Part shown: positions 45,801 to 57,480 of the stretch, piece by piece
How the letters are laid out: every line of letters begins with the position of its first letter
Numbering within the stretch: the first letter of the stretch is position 1
Source of the DNA: Solanum dulcamara
Taxonomy: Eukaryota; Streptophyta; Magnoliopsida; Solanales; Solanaceae
Assembly (NCBI RefSeq): GCF_947179165.1
Contig: NC_077237.1
Coordinates: 85,474,341-85,538,340 of the forward strand
Reading direction: 5' to 3'
Length of the DNA: 64,000 nt
Translations under genes and position numbers: made by a program
Notes under the pieces: model-generated
Seen by the model: the letters and a program-made list of their open reading frames with translations, nothing else
What the model was told of the DNA's origin: nothing
The model's database searches: none

Positions 45801-48795
45801 CGTTTACATTTAGTATAAACACTTCATCAATAACTAGTTATTAAGTATTAAAATTGTTCCACTTAATGTATTAAACTCAAACCCAACTGCACAGAAAATA
45901 TGTTGGTAATTTGAATTGCCGAAGTCATAATACTCTATTATACGAGTATATATTAGTCGAAGTTGAAAAAACTATGGTTCATGATTTACCATACCGTACA
46001 GTATCAAAATCGAACTTAAAAATACCGAAATAAATTGGTATGATAATGATATTCTAATTTTAAAAATTGAATACCAAAATTATCGTACCAAAATTTAAAT
46101 ACCATATCGTACCATATTATGCCACCCCTACTACCTACAAACGTGGAGAGAGAGACCAGAATAAGGTGGATCTCCACTACCTACAAGTCTATATCATTGT
46201 GGCGTACAGGCGGCAAGGATTGAAGCAGCAGTACTAACAGCAGAAGTAGCAGAAAAGGAGATGTTTATAGATTGAATGACCAATATTATTATTTTCCTAC
46301 GTTTACATTTAGTATAAACACTTCATCAATAACTAGTTATTAAGTATTAAAATTGTTCCACTTAATGTATTAAACTCAAACCCAACTGCACAGAAAATAT
46401 GTTGGTAATTTGAATTGCCGAAGTCATAATACTATATTATACGAGTATATATTAGTCGAAGTTGAAAAAACTATGATTCATGATTTACCATACCGTACAA
46501 TATCAAAATCAAACTTAAAAATACCGAAATAAATTGGTATGATAATGATATACTAATTTTAAAAATTGAATACCAAAATTATCGTACCAAAATTTAAATA
46601 CCATATCGTACCATATTATGCCACCCCTACTACCTACAAACGTGGAGAGAGAGACCAGAATAAGGTGGATCTCCACTACCTACAAGTTTATATCATTGTG
46701 GCGTACAGGCGGCAAGGATTGAAGCAGCAGTACTAACAGCAGAAGTAGCAGAAAAGGAGATGTTTATAGAGTGAATGATCAATATTATCATTTTCCTACG
46801 TTTACATTTAGTATAAACACTTCATCAATAACTAGTTATTAAGTATTAAAATTGTTCCACTTAATGTATTAAACTCAAACCCAACTGCACAGAAAATATG
46901 TTGGTAATTTGAATTGCCGAAGTCATAATACTCTATTATACGAGTATATATTAGTCGAAGTTGAAAAAACTATGATTCATCATTTACCATACCGTACAAT
47001 ATCAAAATCGAACTTAAAAATACCGAAATAAATTGGTATGATAATGATATACTAATTTTAAAAATTGAATACCAAAATTATCGTACTAAAATTTAAATAC
47101 CATATCGTACCATATTATGCCACCCCTACTACCTACAAACGTGGAGAGAGAGACCAGAATAAGGTGGATCTCCACTACCTACAAGTCTATATCATTGTGG
47201 CGTACAGGCGGCAAGGATTGAAGCAGCAGTACTAACAGCAGAAGTAGCAGAAAAGGAGATGTTTATAGAGTGAATGACCAATATTATTATTTTTCTACGT
47301 TTACATTTAGTATAAACACTTCATCAATAACTAGTTATTAAGTATTAAAATTGTTCCACTTAATGTATTAAACTCAAACCCAACTGCACAGAAAATATGT
47401 TGGTAATTTGAATTGCCGAAGTCATAATACTCTATTATACGAGTATATATTAGTCGAAGTTGAAAAAACTATGATTCATCATTTACCATACCGTACAATA
47501 TCAAAATCGAACTTAAAAATACCGAAATAAATTGGTATGATAATGATATACTAATTTTAAAAATTGAATACCAAAATTATCGTACTAAAATTTAAATACC
47601 ATATCGTACCATATTATGCCACCCCTACTACCTACAAACGTGGAGAGAGAGACCAGAATAAGGTGGATCTCCACTACCTACAAGTCTATATCATTGTGGC
47701 GTACAGGCGGCAAGGATTGAAGCAGCAGTACTAACAGCAGAAGTAGCAGAAAAGGAGATGTTTATAGAGTGAATGACCAATATTATTATTTTTCTACGTT
47801 TACATTTAGTATAAACACTTCATCAATAACTAGTTATTAAGTATTAAAATTGTTCCACTTAATGTATTAAACTCAAACCCAACTGCACAGAAAATATGTT
47901 GGTAATTTGAATTGCCGAAGTCATAATACTCTATTATACGAGTATATATTAGTCGAAGTTGAACAAACTATGATTCATCATTTACCATACCGTACAATAT
48001 CAAAATCGAACTTAAAAATACCGAAATAAATTGGTATGATAATGATATACTAATTTTAAAAATTGAATACCAAAATTATCGTACTAAAATTTAAATACCA
48101 TATCGTACCATATTATGCCACCCCTACTACCTACAAACGTGGAGAGAGAGACCAGAATAAGGTGGATCTCCACTACCTACAAGTCTATATCATTGTGGCG
48201 TACTGGAGGCAAGGATTGAAGCAGCAGTACTAACAGCAGAAGTAGCAGAAAAGGAGATGTTTATAGAGTGAATGACCAATATTATTATTTTCCTACTTTT
48301 ACATTTAGTATAAACACTTCATCAATAACTAGTTATTAAGTATTAAAATTGTTCCACTTAATGTATTAAACTCAAACCCAACTACACAGAAAATATGTTG
48401 GTAATTTGAATTGCCGAAGTTATAATACTCTATTATACGAGTATATATTAGTCGAAGTTGAACAAACTATGGTTCATGATTTACTATACTGTACAATATC
48501 AAAATCGAACTTAAAAATACCGAAATAAATTGGTATGATAATGATATACTAATTTTAAAAATTGAATACCAAATTATCGTACCAAAATATAAATACCATA
48601 TCATACCATATTATGCCACCCTACTACCTACAAACGTGGAGAGAGAGACCAGAATAAGGTGGATCTCCACTACCTACAAGTCTATATCATTGTGGTGTAC
48701 AGGCGGCAAGGATTGAAGCAGCAGTACTAACAGCAGAAGTAGCAGAAAAGGAGATGTTTATAGAGTGAATGAATCAATATTATTATTTTCCTACG
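39815..48795. repeat. Tandem array of eighteen 499-bp monomers
   Basis: Counting from TTTACATTTAGTATAAACAC, monomers start at 39815, 40314, 40813, 41312, 41811, 42310, 42809, 43308, 43807, 44306, 44805, 45304, 45803, 46302, 46801, 47300, 47799 and 48298. The spacing is exactly 499 bp throughout; the final unit is 498. Units are nearly identical in the middle and more diverged at both edges. Each monomer joins a MITE-derived part (GTCGAAGTTGAA to TATGCCACCCCTA, resembling a hAT MITE with CCACCCCTA end) to a non-MITE part (ACAAACGTGGAGAGAGAGAC, GTGGCGTACAGGCGGCAAGG). No open frame of 60 codons or more was seen. There are no spacers, so it is not CRISPR-like. Confidence 0.97.
43308..46301. repeat. 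Three-monomer higher-order repeat, present twice
   Basis: Monomers 8-10 (43308-44804) and 11-13 (44805-46301) share private variants in the same order: TATACAATTATATATTAG and CCACTATCTACAAG in the first unit, AGTTAAACAAACTATG and CAGGCATCAAGG in the second, GTACAGTATC and TTTATAGATTGAATG in the third. Only one difference between the two blocks was noticed. This is a recent 1497-bp duplication. Confidence 0.88.
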
Positions 48796-48872
48796 TTTAC
48801 CCCCCCCCCCCCACTCCCTTTTTCTCGTTTATCTTATTTTATTTCTTTGATTTCTTGTTTGTTATTTTTGTA

Positions 48873-48879
<7 letters not shown>
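48796..48879. repeat. Array right junction with poly-C run
   Basis: The nineteenth monomer start breaks off after CCTACGTTTA into 13 C (48800-48812), then pyrimidine-rich sequence. The breakpoint lies exactly at the monomer start used for counting. Confidence 0.9.
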
Positions 48880-48906
<27 letters not shown>

Positions 48907-49722
48907 GCTAGTGCTACTATTATTACTTCCTTGTATTATTACATTATTATTATTATTTTTATGTTGTTGTTGTTGTTGACACTCAATTTTGATTCTACAA
49001 AGTTTAATTAATTTTTAAGTTTTTTCAATTTCAAACAATTGAAAATATTTGTTTTCTAAAATAAAAAATACTATTAAATCATTTTCAAGGCAATTTTATC
49101 TTCTTTTTCCCATAAAATATATCTCTACATACTTATAATATATAGATTTATATAATTATCGCTTCTAATAAAGATTTGAAAGATCGTATTATAATAAATG
49201 GTGTGCAAATTAAGCTTTCATCTTTCCTTAAAAATCGACTAATTTTACAAAATAGTTGACATAATTGGCACCTTTATTTGAAAATAATTAGTCTACGATA
49301 AGGTAATTAACAAGCTTAGAAGCTAATTGAAAGCATAATTTATTTTTTTCTCAATTCTACGCGATTTCAAAATAATTTGGGAATATTTGCTAAAATCTGG
49401 CCGAAGGACCAGGTCCTTTTCAGCTCTTAATTTATTAAACATTTGGACTTTCTAATTCAGCCAAATCAGGCCCAAAATTACAGCAGATCCAGCCCAGCTC
49501 CAAACTTAACTCCTATACAATATACAACTATACTCTTCTCTTCCTCAATTCTCTCAGCACAGTCCAAAATCGATTTCAGAACGATGCTACCTTCCCATTT
49601 TCCTTCGATTTCTCCCTATTTCGTACAACTCGCGTGCATAAAAAGAACATACAAAAAAGTGCTGAAGTTTTCGCCAAAAATGGCAAGGGGAACGTACAAC
49701 TCATTTAAAGAACATATAAAAC
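48880..49722. repeat. Left arm of a 0.9-kb inverted repeat (partner 60625-61540)
   Basis: It starts with a TTA/ATT microsatellite (48880-48906), then GCTAGTGCTACTATTATTAC, AAATCAGGCCCAAAATTACA, CTCAATTCTCTCAGCACAGT and AAAGTGCTGAAGTTTTCGCC. Each has its reverse complement in order in 61510-60640. The arm ends near CTCATTTAAAGAACA. The right arm carries about 90 extra bp near 60690-60790. Confidence 0.9.
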
Positions 49723-50689
49723 CTGATTCATTCTAGAGATTGAGGAGTTTTGTTGGTGAATAAGACATTAGAATGAAATTAGGTGAACTAATAATATTAC
49801 CTATCAGGAAAAAAAACAATATACATTTACTTTTTTCCTGTTGAATTAAGTATTTTTTTTCTTTCTTTTGATCGTTGTTGAATTACAAAAATCAGTATTA
49901 TAGTATACATTGTTGAATTAATATACATTGTTGTTGTTGTTGTAGTATTATAGTAATTGTTACCTTTATAAGACATTCAAAATTAAGAAAATATTTTTTA
50001 AATTTTAATTCTTTGATAATCTAATTATTTGAGCTTGAAATATTTAATAATACATCTCAAAGAATTGAAACAATCTGAAAATGTTTAATAATACATCTCA
50101 ACAACAACAACAACAACCCAGTGAAATTTCACAACGTGGGGTCTGGGAAGTAGAGTGTACGCAAACCCTACTTCTACCAAGGTAGGACGGCTGTTTTCAG
50201 GAGAACCTCGGCTCAAAGAATTGAAAATAATCTTACAAAGCTAATATTAAAACATGGTTGATTCAAATTGAAGTAAATTAGATAAATTAAAAAATAAAAA
50301 GTAACTGTAAATTTAATCGTATACAATATTTAATTAAAATTAGATCAATAATAAATTTTCAAAAAGCTGAGCATAATAATTAGTATCTCTTCATCTCATA
50401 TCAGTTGATCATCTTATTAAAATAATTGTCTCATAGTAGTTGTTCATCTTACTAAATCAAGAAAGCATTACTTAATTATTTTCTATATTACCCTTGCAAT
50501 TAATTCTTTTTGAAAGTATTCATATTTGTTTGTAAAATTTTCAAAAAGTTTTTTAAGGGGGTGAAATAGTAAAATTATCTTTTTATTTTATAATTTTTTA
50601 ATATGCGTGTAAAAAAAAAATTGATTAACTAATATGGGATGAAAGGAGTAAGAGATTAGCGACAAGCTATTAAGAAAATTTTAATTAAT
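49723..50689. other. AT-rich DNA with a (TTG)n retroposon
   Basis: No gene is seen. At 50098-50218 (minus orientation) a retroposon 3' end reads CAACAACAACAACAACCCAG to GAGAACCTCGGCTCAAAG. The segment CTCAAAGAATTGAAA occurs at 50058 and 50213 and may be part of the target duplication. TTTAATAATACATCTCA is doubled at 50042 and 50083. Confidence 0.65.
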
Positions 50690-52205
50690 ACTCCCCCTTC
50701 TTTTTTAGTTTCATAATAAGGTCCAGCACAAACTTTAAGAAAAATTAATAAGGAGTGTTGCTAATTTTTAATCTTCATCTATATATGTGACTTTTAATTA
50801 TAAAATAATTAATCTTAAGGGTAAAATTAAAAAAAATAATTAATTATCTCTTAATTATTTAAATTAACAATTATTGTAAAATAAGTATTTATAGTACATG
50901 TGACAACTAAAAAATGAATGAAGAAAGTAATAACAACACTTGAAGCCATTGTCATCGTCCTTCAATGGTGAAGCTGAGGAAAGAGTAGAAGAAGACAAAA
51001 AAGAGAAAAAGATTTAAATAGTAAAATAAAAAAGTTATAAATTTATTTAACAGAAAATATTGTAAAAAGTAAATATTAATCTTATTTTTTTGGTTTTCAC
51101 GCTCTTTAGGAGAGTGAGATACACTCTATGTCAGATATTGAAAAGAAATTTAATAATTTAACTTTAAACTAATTTAGGAATGTGTTAGGACTTTATAATT
51201 CGCATGCCATATGAAGGGAAGTAGGTGTGACCATATGGAAGTGCAAAAGACATAATTAATATGAGCAAAGGGAAAAATAATAAAACTAAATAATTTATTA
51301 ATAATTTTTTAATTACCATATAAAATACAAAATGCCCATCTAACATTAGTCCAAACTTTGAAGTTAATAAAAAAACGTGATTGTACATGGGCACAAAATT
51401 CTATCTCAAATGAGCAGTTCTGCGAACCAACGTATTATGTTAATAAGGAGTATTGTTTGACCAATATATCCTTTATTAATTTTTTAATTTTTATCTAAAT
51501 ATGTGTCTCTTAATTCTAAAATGATTAATGTTAAAGTTAAAATTGAAAAAAATAATTATTTCTTAATTGTTTAAATTGATAATTATTTTAGAACAAATAT
51601 TTATAGTATACATGACAACTAAAAAGGAAACAAAAAATTAATAACAATAAATAGATAAAAAAAATTATATTAACCTAGTATTAGTATAAACATAAATGTT
51701 TAGAAGTTGAAACTTTGACTATTCTATTTTAATTGAAATGTATTGTAAATGTTATTGATTAACAAAATGAGTTGTCTGTACTTTCTTTTGAATTTATATT
51801 TCTACATGTGTAATATGTTAGTATAATACAATTGAGACCTTTTTTAAAATTTTTAAAGTCATAATACTCTATTATACGAGTATATATTAGTCGAAATTGA
51901 GCAAACTATGGTTCATGATTTACCATACCGCACAATATCAAAATTGAACTTAAAAATACCGAAGCATACCAAAATAAATTGATAGGATAATGATATAATA
52001 ATTATAAAAATTAAATATCAAAACTATCGTATCAAAATTTAAATACCATACCATATCATACAATATCATACTATGCCCACCCCTGCTACCTACAAACGTG
52101 GAGAGAGAATTAAGTAATCACAGTACTAACTAGAATAAGGTGGATCTCTAGGCGTAATAATTATACACTACCTACAAGTCCATAGCACTGTGGCGTACAG
52201 GCGGC
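50690..52205. mobile_element. Repeat element, right copy, with one monomer-like tail
   Basis: Aligns with 38378-39550 at its left part. At its right part (51858-52205) it aligns with a single diverged 499-bp monomer: CGAGTATATATTAGTCGAAA, CACCCCTGCTACCTACAAAC, TGTGGCGTACAGGCGGCGAG. It thus contains in one copy what the left element shows as an 18-fold array. The tail carries a short insertion (AATTAAGTAATCACAGTACT) not present in array monomers. Confidence 0.72.
51185..51252 (-). pseudogene. Captured ELF3 last-exon fragment (right copy)
   Basis: Same fragment as 38865-38931; it keeps GCATGCCATATGAAGGGAAG exactly as in the ELF3 exon, so it is slightly closer to the source than the left copy. 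Confidence 0.72.
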
Positions 52206-52451
52206 GAGAAATATTTAATCATTAAATAACTACAAAAGTCAATATTTAATCATTCAATAAGTACAAAAGTCAATACTTAATCATTTAAATAAATACAAAT
52301 TAGTTATTATCAAATTTAAATTGTTCAAAATATAAATATTAATAAATATCTTTTAAATGAAATATATGTCATATAAAATAAAATAGAAAAGTAATTAGAA
52401 AAGACAAATCCACGTGCCTCTATTATTTTTGCAGAATAAAATTTAATTTAT
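52206..52451. other. AT-rich stretch
   Basis: Short direct repeats of TATTTAATCATT(A/C)AATAA type with ACAAAAGTCAATA occur at 52210-52285. Nothing else is recognised. Confidence 0.6.
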
Positions 52452-52705
52452 TGTTGTTTTTCTCAGTACCGTCACTAGCAGTGTACCTACTAGCTAGGCC
52501 TGTTTTCTGTTGTTTTTTTCTCAGTGCGGGAACCGGCACTGACAGTGTACCTACGCCTGCTTTTCTGTTGTTTTTCTCAGTGTGGGAACCGACACTGGCA
52601 GTGTACGTTTGCTTTTCTATTTTTCTGTAGTTTTTCTCAGTGTTCACTGGGCATCGGCACTGGCAGACACTATGGTACCTACTAGCTAGGCCTGTTTTTC
52701 TGTTT
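52452..52705. repeat. Minisatellite, four units of about 57-75 bp
   Basis: Units near 52452, 52509, 52566 and 52626 share TGTTGTTTTTCTCAGTG, GGCACTGGCAGTGTACC and GCCTGTTTTCTG motifs. First and last units both contain CCTACTAGCTAGGCCTGTTT. Confidence 0.88.
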
Positions 52706-52734
52706 TCCACCCATTTTTTCTAAAACAAGTTTTT

Positions 52735-52970
52735 TGTGAGTTAGTATTGCAGTATAATATCTTTGTACTATTTAATAATATTTGGTATGAGATAATTTGA
52801 TATTATTTGATAGCATATTTGTAGGGAGATATTCAGTTTCCTTATTTCAATATTGTATTACATATGTATTCTCTCTTGGGAATGAATAGAAGACAGTCAA
52901 GATTGTATAGTTCTTTTCATGGTATCAGAGTCAAAAGACCATTTCTCTTAATGGTATCATGGTATCAGAG
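52735..52970 (+). mobile_element. LTR fragment with copia-type primer-binding sites
   Basis: An LTR-like stretch ends CTTTTCA directly followed by TGGTATCAGAG (52920), the initiator-methionine tRNA primer site of plant copia/TRIM elements. A second, perfect TGGTATCAGAGC follows about 40 bp later. No internal coding domains or second LTR are seen, so this is a remnant. Confidence 0.6.
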
Positions 52971-53344
52971 CAAAAAAAACATTTCTCTTTTAGTAGAGAA
53001 ATTGACAAAATGGTTAGGGCATATTTAATTCATAATACTAAATTTCCACCTTTAATTCACTATAATTTTTACATTAACAAAAATTATTCTCTTTATATTC
53101 TTTACTCTTTAATATTATATTATTATTTTTTATTTCATAAAATAAATATTCTTTTAATATATTCACTCTATATAATTCATATTCTTTTTTATATTATTAT
53201 TTAATATAAAATTATTTTATAACATAAATTTTTAAATAATATAAATTGTTAACAAATATTATACAATATGCATATTAATGGATGATATAAATAAAAGTAA
53301 AATCATTGATGAAAGACAATTAAATAAATACTATATTATGATAA
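52971..53344. other. Very AT-rich stretch
   Basis: Long A/T runs, no gene or repeat structure recognised. Confidence 0.6.
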
Positions 53345-53890
53345 TACTTTAAGGAATATTGAAGGTCCACAAGGCTCAACAGCATATAGTTGTAGCCCTT
53401 ATAAAAAGAGCCTCTTAACCATAGCTTAGCTTTCTGTCTATCTTATTCTTTTACCTATGTAATTTTGGAACTTTGAAATATATATTATTAGTATTTATTA
53501 ACGTTCTGCTTTTGAATATGAAAACTTGTTGCACTATTAGCCTATGAGCCCTTGATGTTTGTGCCAACTGTTCACGGAAAATATGTTGGTAATTTGAAAA
53601 AAAAAGAAGGGATAAATCAAACATTATAACTAGTTTAGCTAGAGATAATTTTTGGAGTATTTGACTTCATCTTTGTATATGATTAGTTTCTCCAAAAATA
53701 TTCTGCAACTCTTGTCAAATCTTCTAAAAATGCACGTTTCAATCTATGCTGCACTGGTCCTTCAGAAATGTCGTAGCACAGGTACAAAAGCATATTTAAA
53801 GTATCTTACACACACTCGACAACATTATTGGTTGGAGGATCTTAATGTAAGTGTTGCGACACTTTTGGAGAATCCGAGCAACATAAGCTT
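53345..53890 (+). repeat. Inverted copy of the F-box 3' flank
   Basis: Matches the reverse complement of 36795-37350, starting GGTCCACAAGGCTCAACAG and ending GAGAATCCGAGCAACATA. No F-box coding sequence is present beside it. Confidence 0.7.
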
Positions 53891-53977
53891 CAATGATAAA
53901 CTGATATCTGTAAGAGCTTCACCTCAACATAGATAAACGAACACCAATGAATTATAATTTATATGAGGGTTTAACAA

Positions 53978-54174
53978 CAATGTTCACTTTTCTGTATACA
54001 AAACACCAGGAAGAAAAATCATTTAATAGTGATATAATTATAAGTATGTTATTTACAAAATGGCTCACACAATAAGTTCCAGTTACAATATTGTTATCCA
54101 AAAGGTTACAAGAAATTAATCATAAACACATCATAATGAACTAATGGTCACATTAATTACTCGATAACTATTGT
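53978..54174 (-). other. 3' flank of the broken ELF3 copy
   Basis: From CAATGTTCACTTTTCTGTAT onward this matches 61702-61880 downstream of the intact ELF3 exon, marking the left edge of the ELF3 duplication. Confidence 0.8.
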
Positions 54175-55030
54175 CTATAGATGATTGACACCAGAGTCGT
54201 ATTGTTTTCTCTCTTCTTGAATAGACTGAAAAATCCGAGCAGCGGATTCTGTGGCAGACCTTACATTACGAGGTACGACTTTGATGACTCTAGCATGACG
54301 ACTAGGAACATTTCTTTGCTCTGTGGCGTTATCCACAATTATTTTGTTAGCTGTTCCACTTGGACTGCTTGCAGTGCTGGCCTGCATCTCAGCATCTCTA
54401 GAGGAATGAGACTTCACATCTGGGATACTGATGATGAGAAGCTGGAATTCCATAAGATGGAGCTGAACGGTTTCCTATTATCGGAGTCGATCCTGGGGGT
54501 CCATAACCTCCACAGATTGAACTCGTGACTCCGGATCTAGGATATGGCTTGTATACTAGTCCTTCGGAGGGAGTCATGACTGGGATCAACCATTGGTACC
54601 CTGAGGGTTGATTGAAGCTCCAAGGACCCATAGTGGAGTCATTTGTTATTGGGTGACCTGAAAACAGACTGTAGCTAGAAGGCTGGCTATTATTTTGCAC
54701 AGAAGAGAAGGATGCCTTTCCCACCGTGTTTTCAGCCGAACATTCCATACTAATGTTAGGCCTCTCCAAATCCTTCCTTTGCTTCGAAACATTGTGACCA
54801 TCTCTGACAATATACTCCAGCGGAAGTCTTTTAGCAGATGAATCCTTCACAGGTTTGCCTACTGTATTTTCAGCAGAACATTCCACCCTAGTGTTTGGCT
54901 TCTCAAAATTCTTCCTCTTGTGACCATCTCCGACGATATACTCCAATGGAAGTCTTTTAGCAGATGAATCCTTTACAGCTTTGCTTAAATCAGCACCATC
55001 TTCAAGCATGCTTTGTGAACCAGCTATTAG

Positions 55031-56462
55031 TCTCTGGACCTGTTATAGTTACACAAAAGCTTAGCAGAATTACTTAATTCAACAACGATCAAAAGAAAGA
55101 AAAAAAAATACTTAATTCAACAAGAAAAAAGTAAATGTATATTGTTTTTTTCCTGATAGGTAATATTATTAGTTCAAAAGGTACAGAAACAACGATAGTG
55201 CATCATAGGCCTAGACTGACTCCTCTTGTCTCGGTAAGGAATCAATCCAGTCCAGCAGGACATCTATGTTATATGCAATACCAAATCGCATTGCTAATAC
55301 TACGAGAAATGTAGCCTCTACAACTGCCTCACCTTTATTAGACGATGCAACTCAAAAACTTGAACCGCAAATGCTCTTTGCTGGCTGTTCCAGGACAACA
55401 GGGAAAACGTCAAGCAAACAAATAACAAATAGAAAAATCTTAGCTCTTTTAAGTGAATCGAGAAAAAAATTATCAATTAAAAATGAAAACGAAAAAGACT
55501 AGTGCACAGTTGAAAACAATTTTAAAGAGAGAGAACCACCAAGTCAATCTAGAGACAACAACAAATACTGATGGAAGAAAGGGGGATGGATATCCTCAAT
55601 CATCTATAAAGTAGTCAGTTCCACCAAGATGCTTGAACAAAAGAGAACCTAAAACACCAATAAAGAAACCCCGACAGAGACAAACGAAAACCAATAAATA
55701 TCCAAATACAAGGTGAGAAAGCTCCAATTGAACAAAGACCATTATGAGTCTCTGGACCTGTTATAGTTACACAGAAGCTTAGCAGAATTACTTAATTCAA
55801 CAACGATCAAAAGAGAGAAAAAAAATACTTAATTCAACAGGAAAAAAGTAAATGTATATTGCTTTTTTTCCTGATAGGTAATATTATTAGTTCAAAAGGT
55901 ACAGAAACAACGATAGTGCATCATAGGCCTAGACTGACTCCTCTTGTCTCGGTAAGGAATCAATCCAGTCCAGCAGGACATCTATGTTATATGCAATACC
56001 AAATCGCATTGCACTATGAGAAATGTAGCCTCTACAACTGCCTCACCTTTATTAGACGATGCAACTCAAAAACTTGAACCGCAAATGCTCTTTGCTGGCT
56101 GTTCCAGGACAACAGGGAAAACGTCAAGCAAACAAATAACAAATAGAAAAATCTTAGCTCTTTTAAGTGCATCGAGAAAAAAATTATCAATTAAAAATGA
56201 AAACGAAAAAGACTAGTGCACAGTTGAAAACAATTTTAAAGAGAAAGAACCACCAAGTCAATCTAGAGACAACAACAAATACTGATGGAAGAAAGGGAGA
56301 TGGATATCCTCAATCATCTATAAAGTAGTCAGTTCCATCAAGATGCTTGAACAAAAGAGAACCTAAAACACCAATAAACAAACCCCGACAGAGACACACG
56401 AAAACCAATAAATATCCGAATACAAGGTGAGAAAGCTCCAATTGAACAAAGACCATTAGCAT
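55031..56462 (-). repeat. 718-bp tandem duplication containing ELF3 exon 3
   Basis: 55031-55745 and 55749-56462 are nearly identical. Each contains exon 3 with both splice sites, the following intron, the exon 4 acceptor and the first 15 nt of exon 4 (GTCCAGAGACTCATA). A third copy is the normal one in the intact gene (63014-63651). Confidence 0.93.
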
Positions 56463-57082
56463 TAAAAAAACAAATGATGAAGTAAACTACAAAAGTTAAA
56501 AAAATAAAACTATTTACAGGGAAAGTTTCTTATTGTGCAAATACCTCCATCAAATAACTAAACATGTCACTCAAACTGCACCCAGTGGCATGGAAGGACT
56601 ATCAAAATGCATTATCTGACAAGGTCCTTATAAAACATATTGCAGTTCAAATGTAAAATTTAAGTAGGAACAAATGTCTAACAAATGATAAATATCATTC
56701 GGAATCATTCTGGATAACAAGTGACATAATTAATATAGGCAGATATTTCAAGAGAACATGTCATATATTCACAGAACAGATAATGTTGTTACAGCACGCA
56801 ACAATATTCCAGGAGAACGTACCTCATTTTTACATAAAATACCATGAGGATACACATAGAGGTCGATTGGACACTTTCTCTATAAATGACGATCTGAGTA
56901 GCACTTGGAAGTACATCATCAGTTGAGTGGAAATCGAGTTCAAAAGAAAAGCCAATATACAAGTTCCCCCACCCAACTACCAAAGAGATGGCAGACTCAT
57001 TTTTCACATATGACGATAAAATTCAAATGTCAAGCTTAAATATTTATCATTCACCAAGCCAATACAAAACAGTTGAACTTAC
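56463..57082 (-). other. Intron 2 remainder of the broken ELF3 copy
   Basis: AT-rich sequence between the duplicated block and the exon 2 donor. No coding sequence recognised. Confidence 0.55.
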
Positions 57083-57480
57083 TTGGCAATAGCTCTTCTG
57101 GCATTCCAGAAATGTTTTTGACCTATTATCCCAACAACATCGTCAGGAGATATGTACATTCCAGATATAGATTCCACCATGGAAGTCTCTGATAAGTCAT
57201 CACCCTGGTCCACAATTTTTGTTTGTAATGATTCAGATGTCTTGTCTTCCTTTGATTCCGTATCATTACTATGATTATTCTTAGCAATTATCTGCTCTTT
57301 TGATGCAACATCATTAACAAGAGGAGAAGAATCACCATTATCAACAACCATAACAGGTTCAGATAGCATGGTGCCACCCACTTGAGAATCAACTCTGCAT
57401 TCCGCTCGTAGGAGATCATTCTTACAAAATATGCCAAAAGTATTATCTGGGTCATCTCTCGGTTCATATTGCAATCGTAG

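Noticed and set aside
39815..48795. CRISPR-like regular spacing
   Set aside because: Whole 499-bp units repeat with no unique spacers, in a plant nuclear context. It is a satellite-type tandem array.
52423..52710. 95-codon minus-strand frame with TEKN repeats
   Set aside because: It follows directly from the minisatellite. No start context or homologous domain.
55266..55502. Plus-strand open frame of about 78 codons, repeated at 56016 and 63253
   Set aside because: It is the antisense of ELF3 exon 3 and its introns. The minus-strand reading has matching splice sites and the conserved VFELHRLIK segment.
56520..56600. Candidate ELF3 exon 3 near TTTGAGTGACATG on the minus strand
   Set aside because: It contains stops, and the true exon 3 was found twice at 55333-55384 and 56047-56098.
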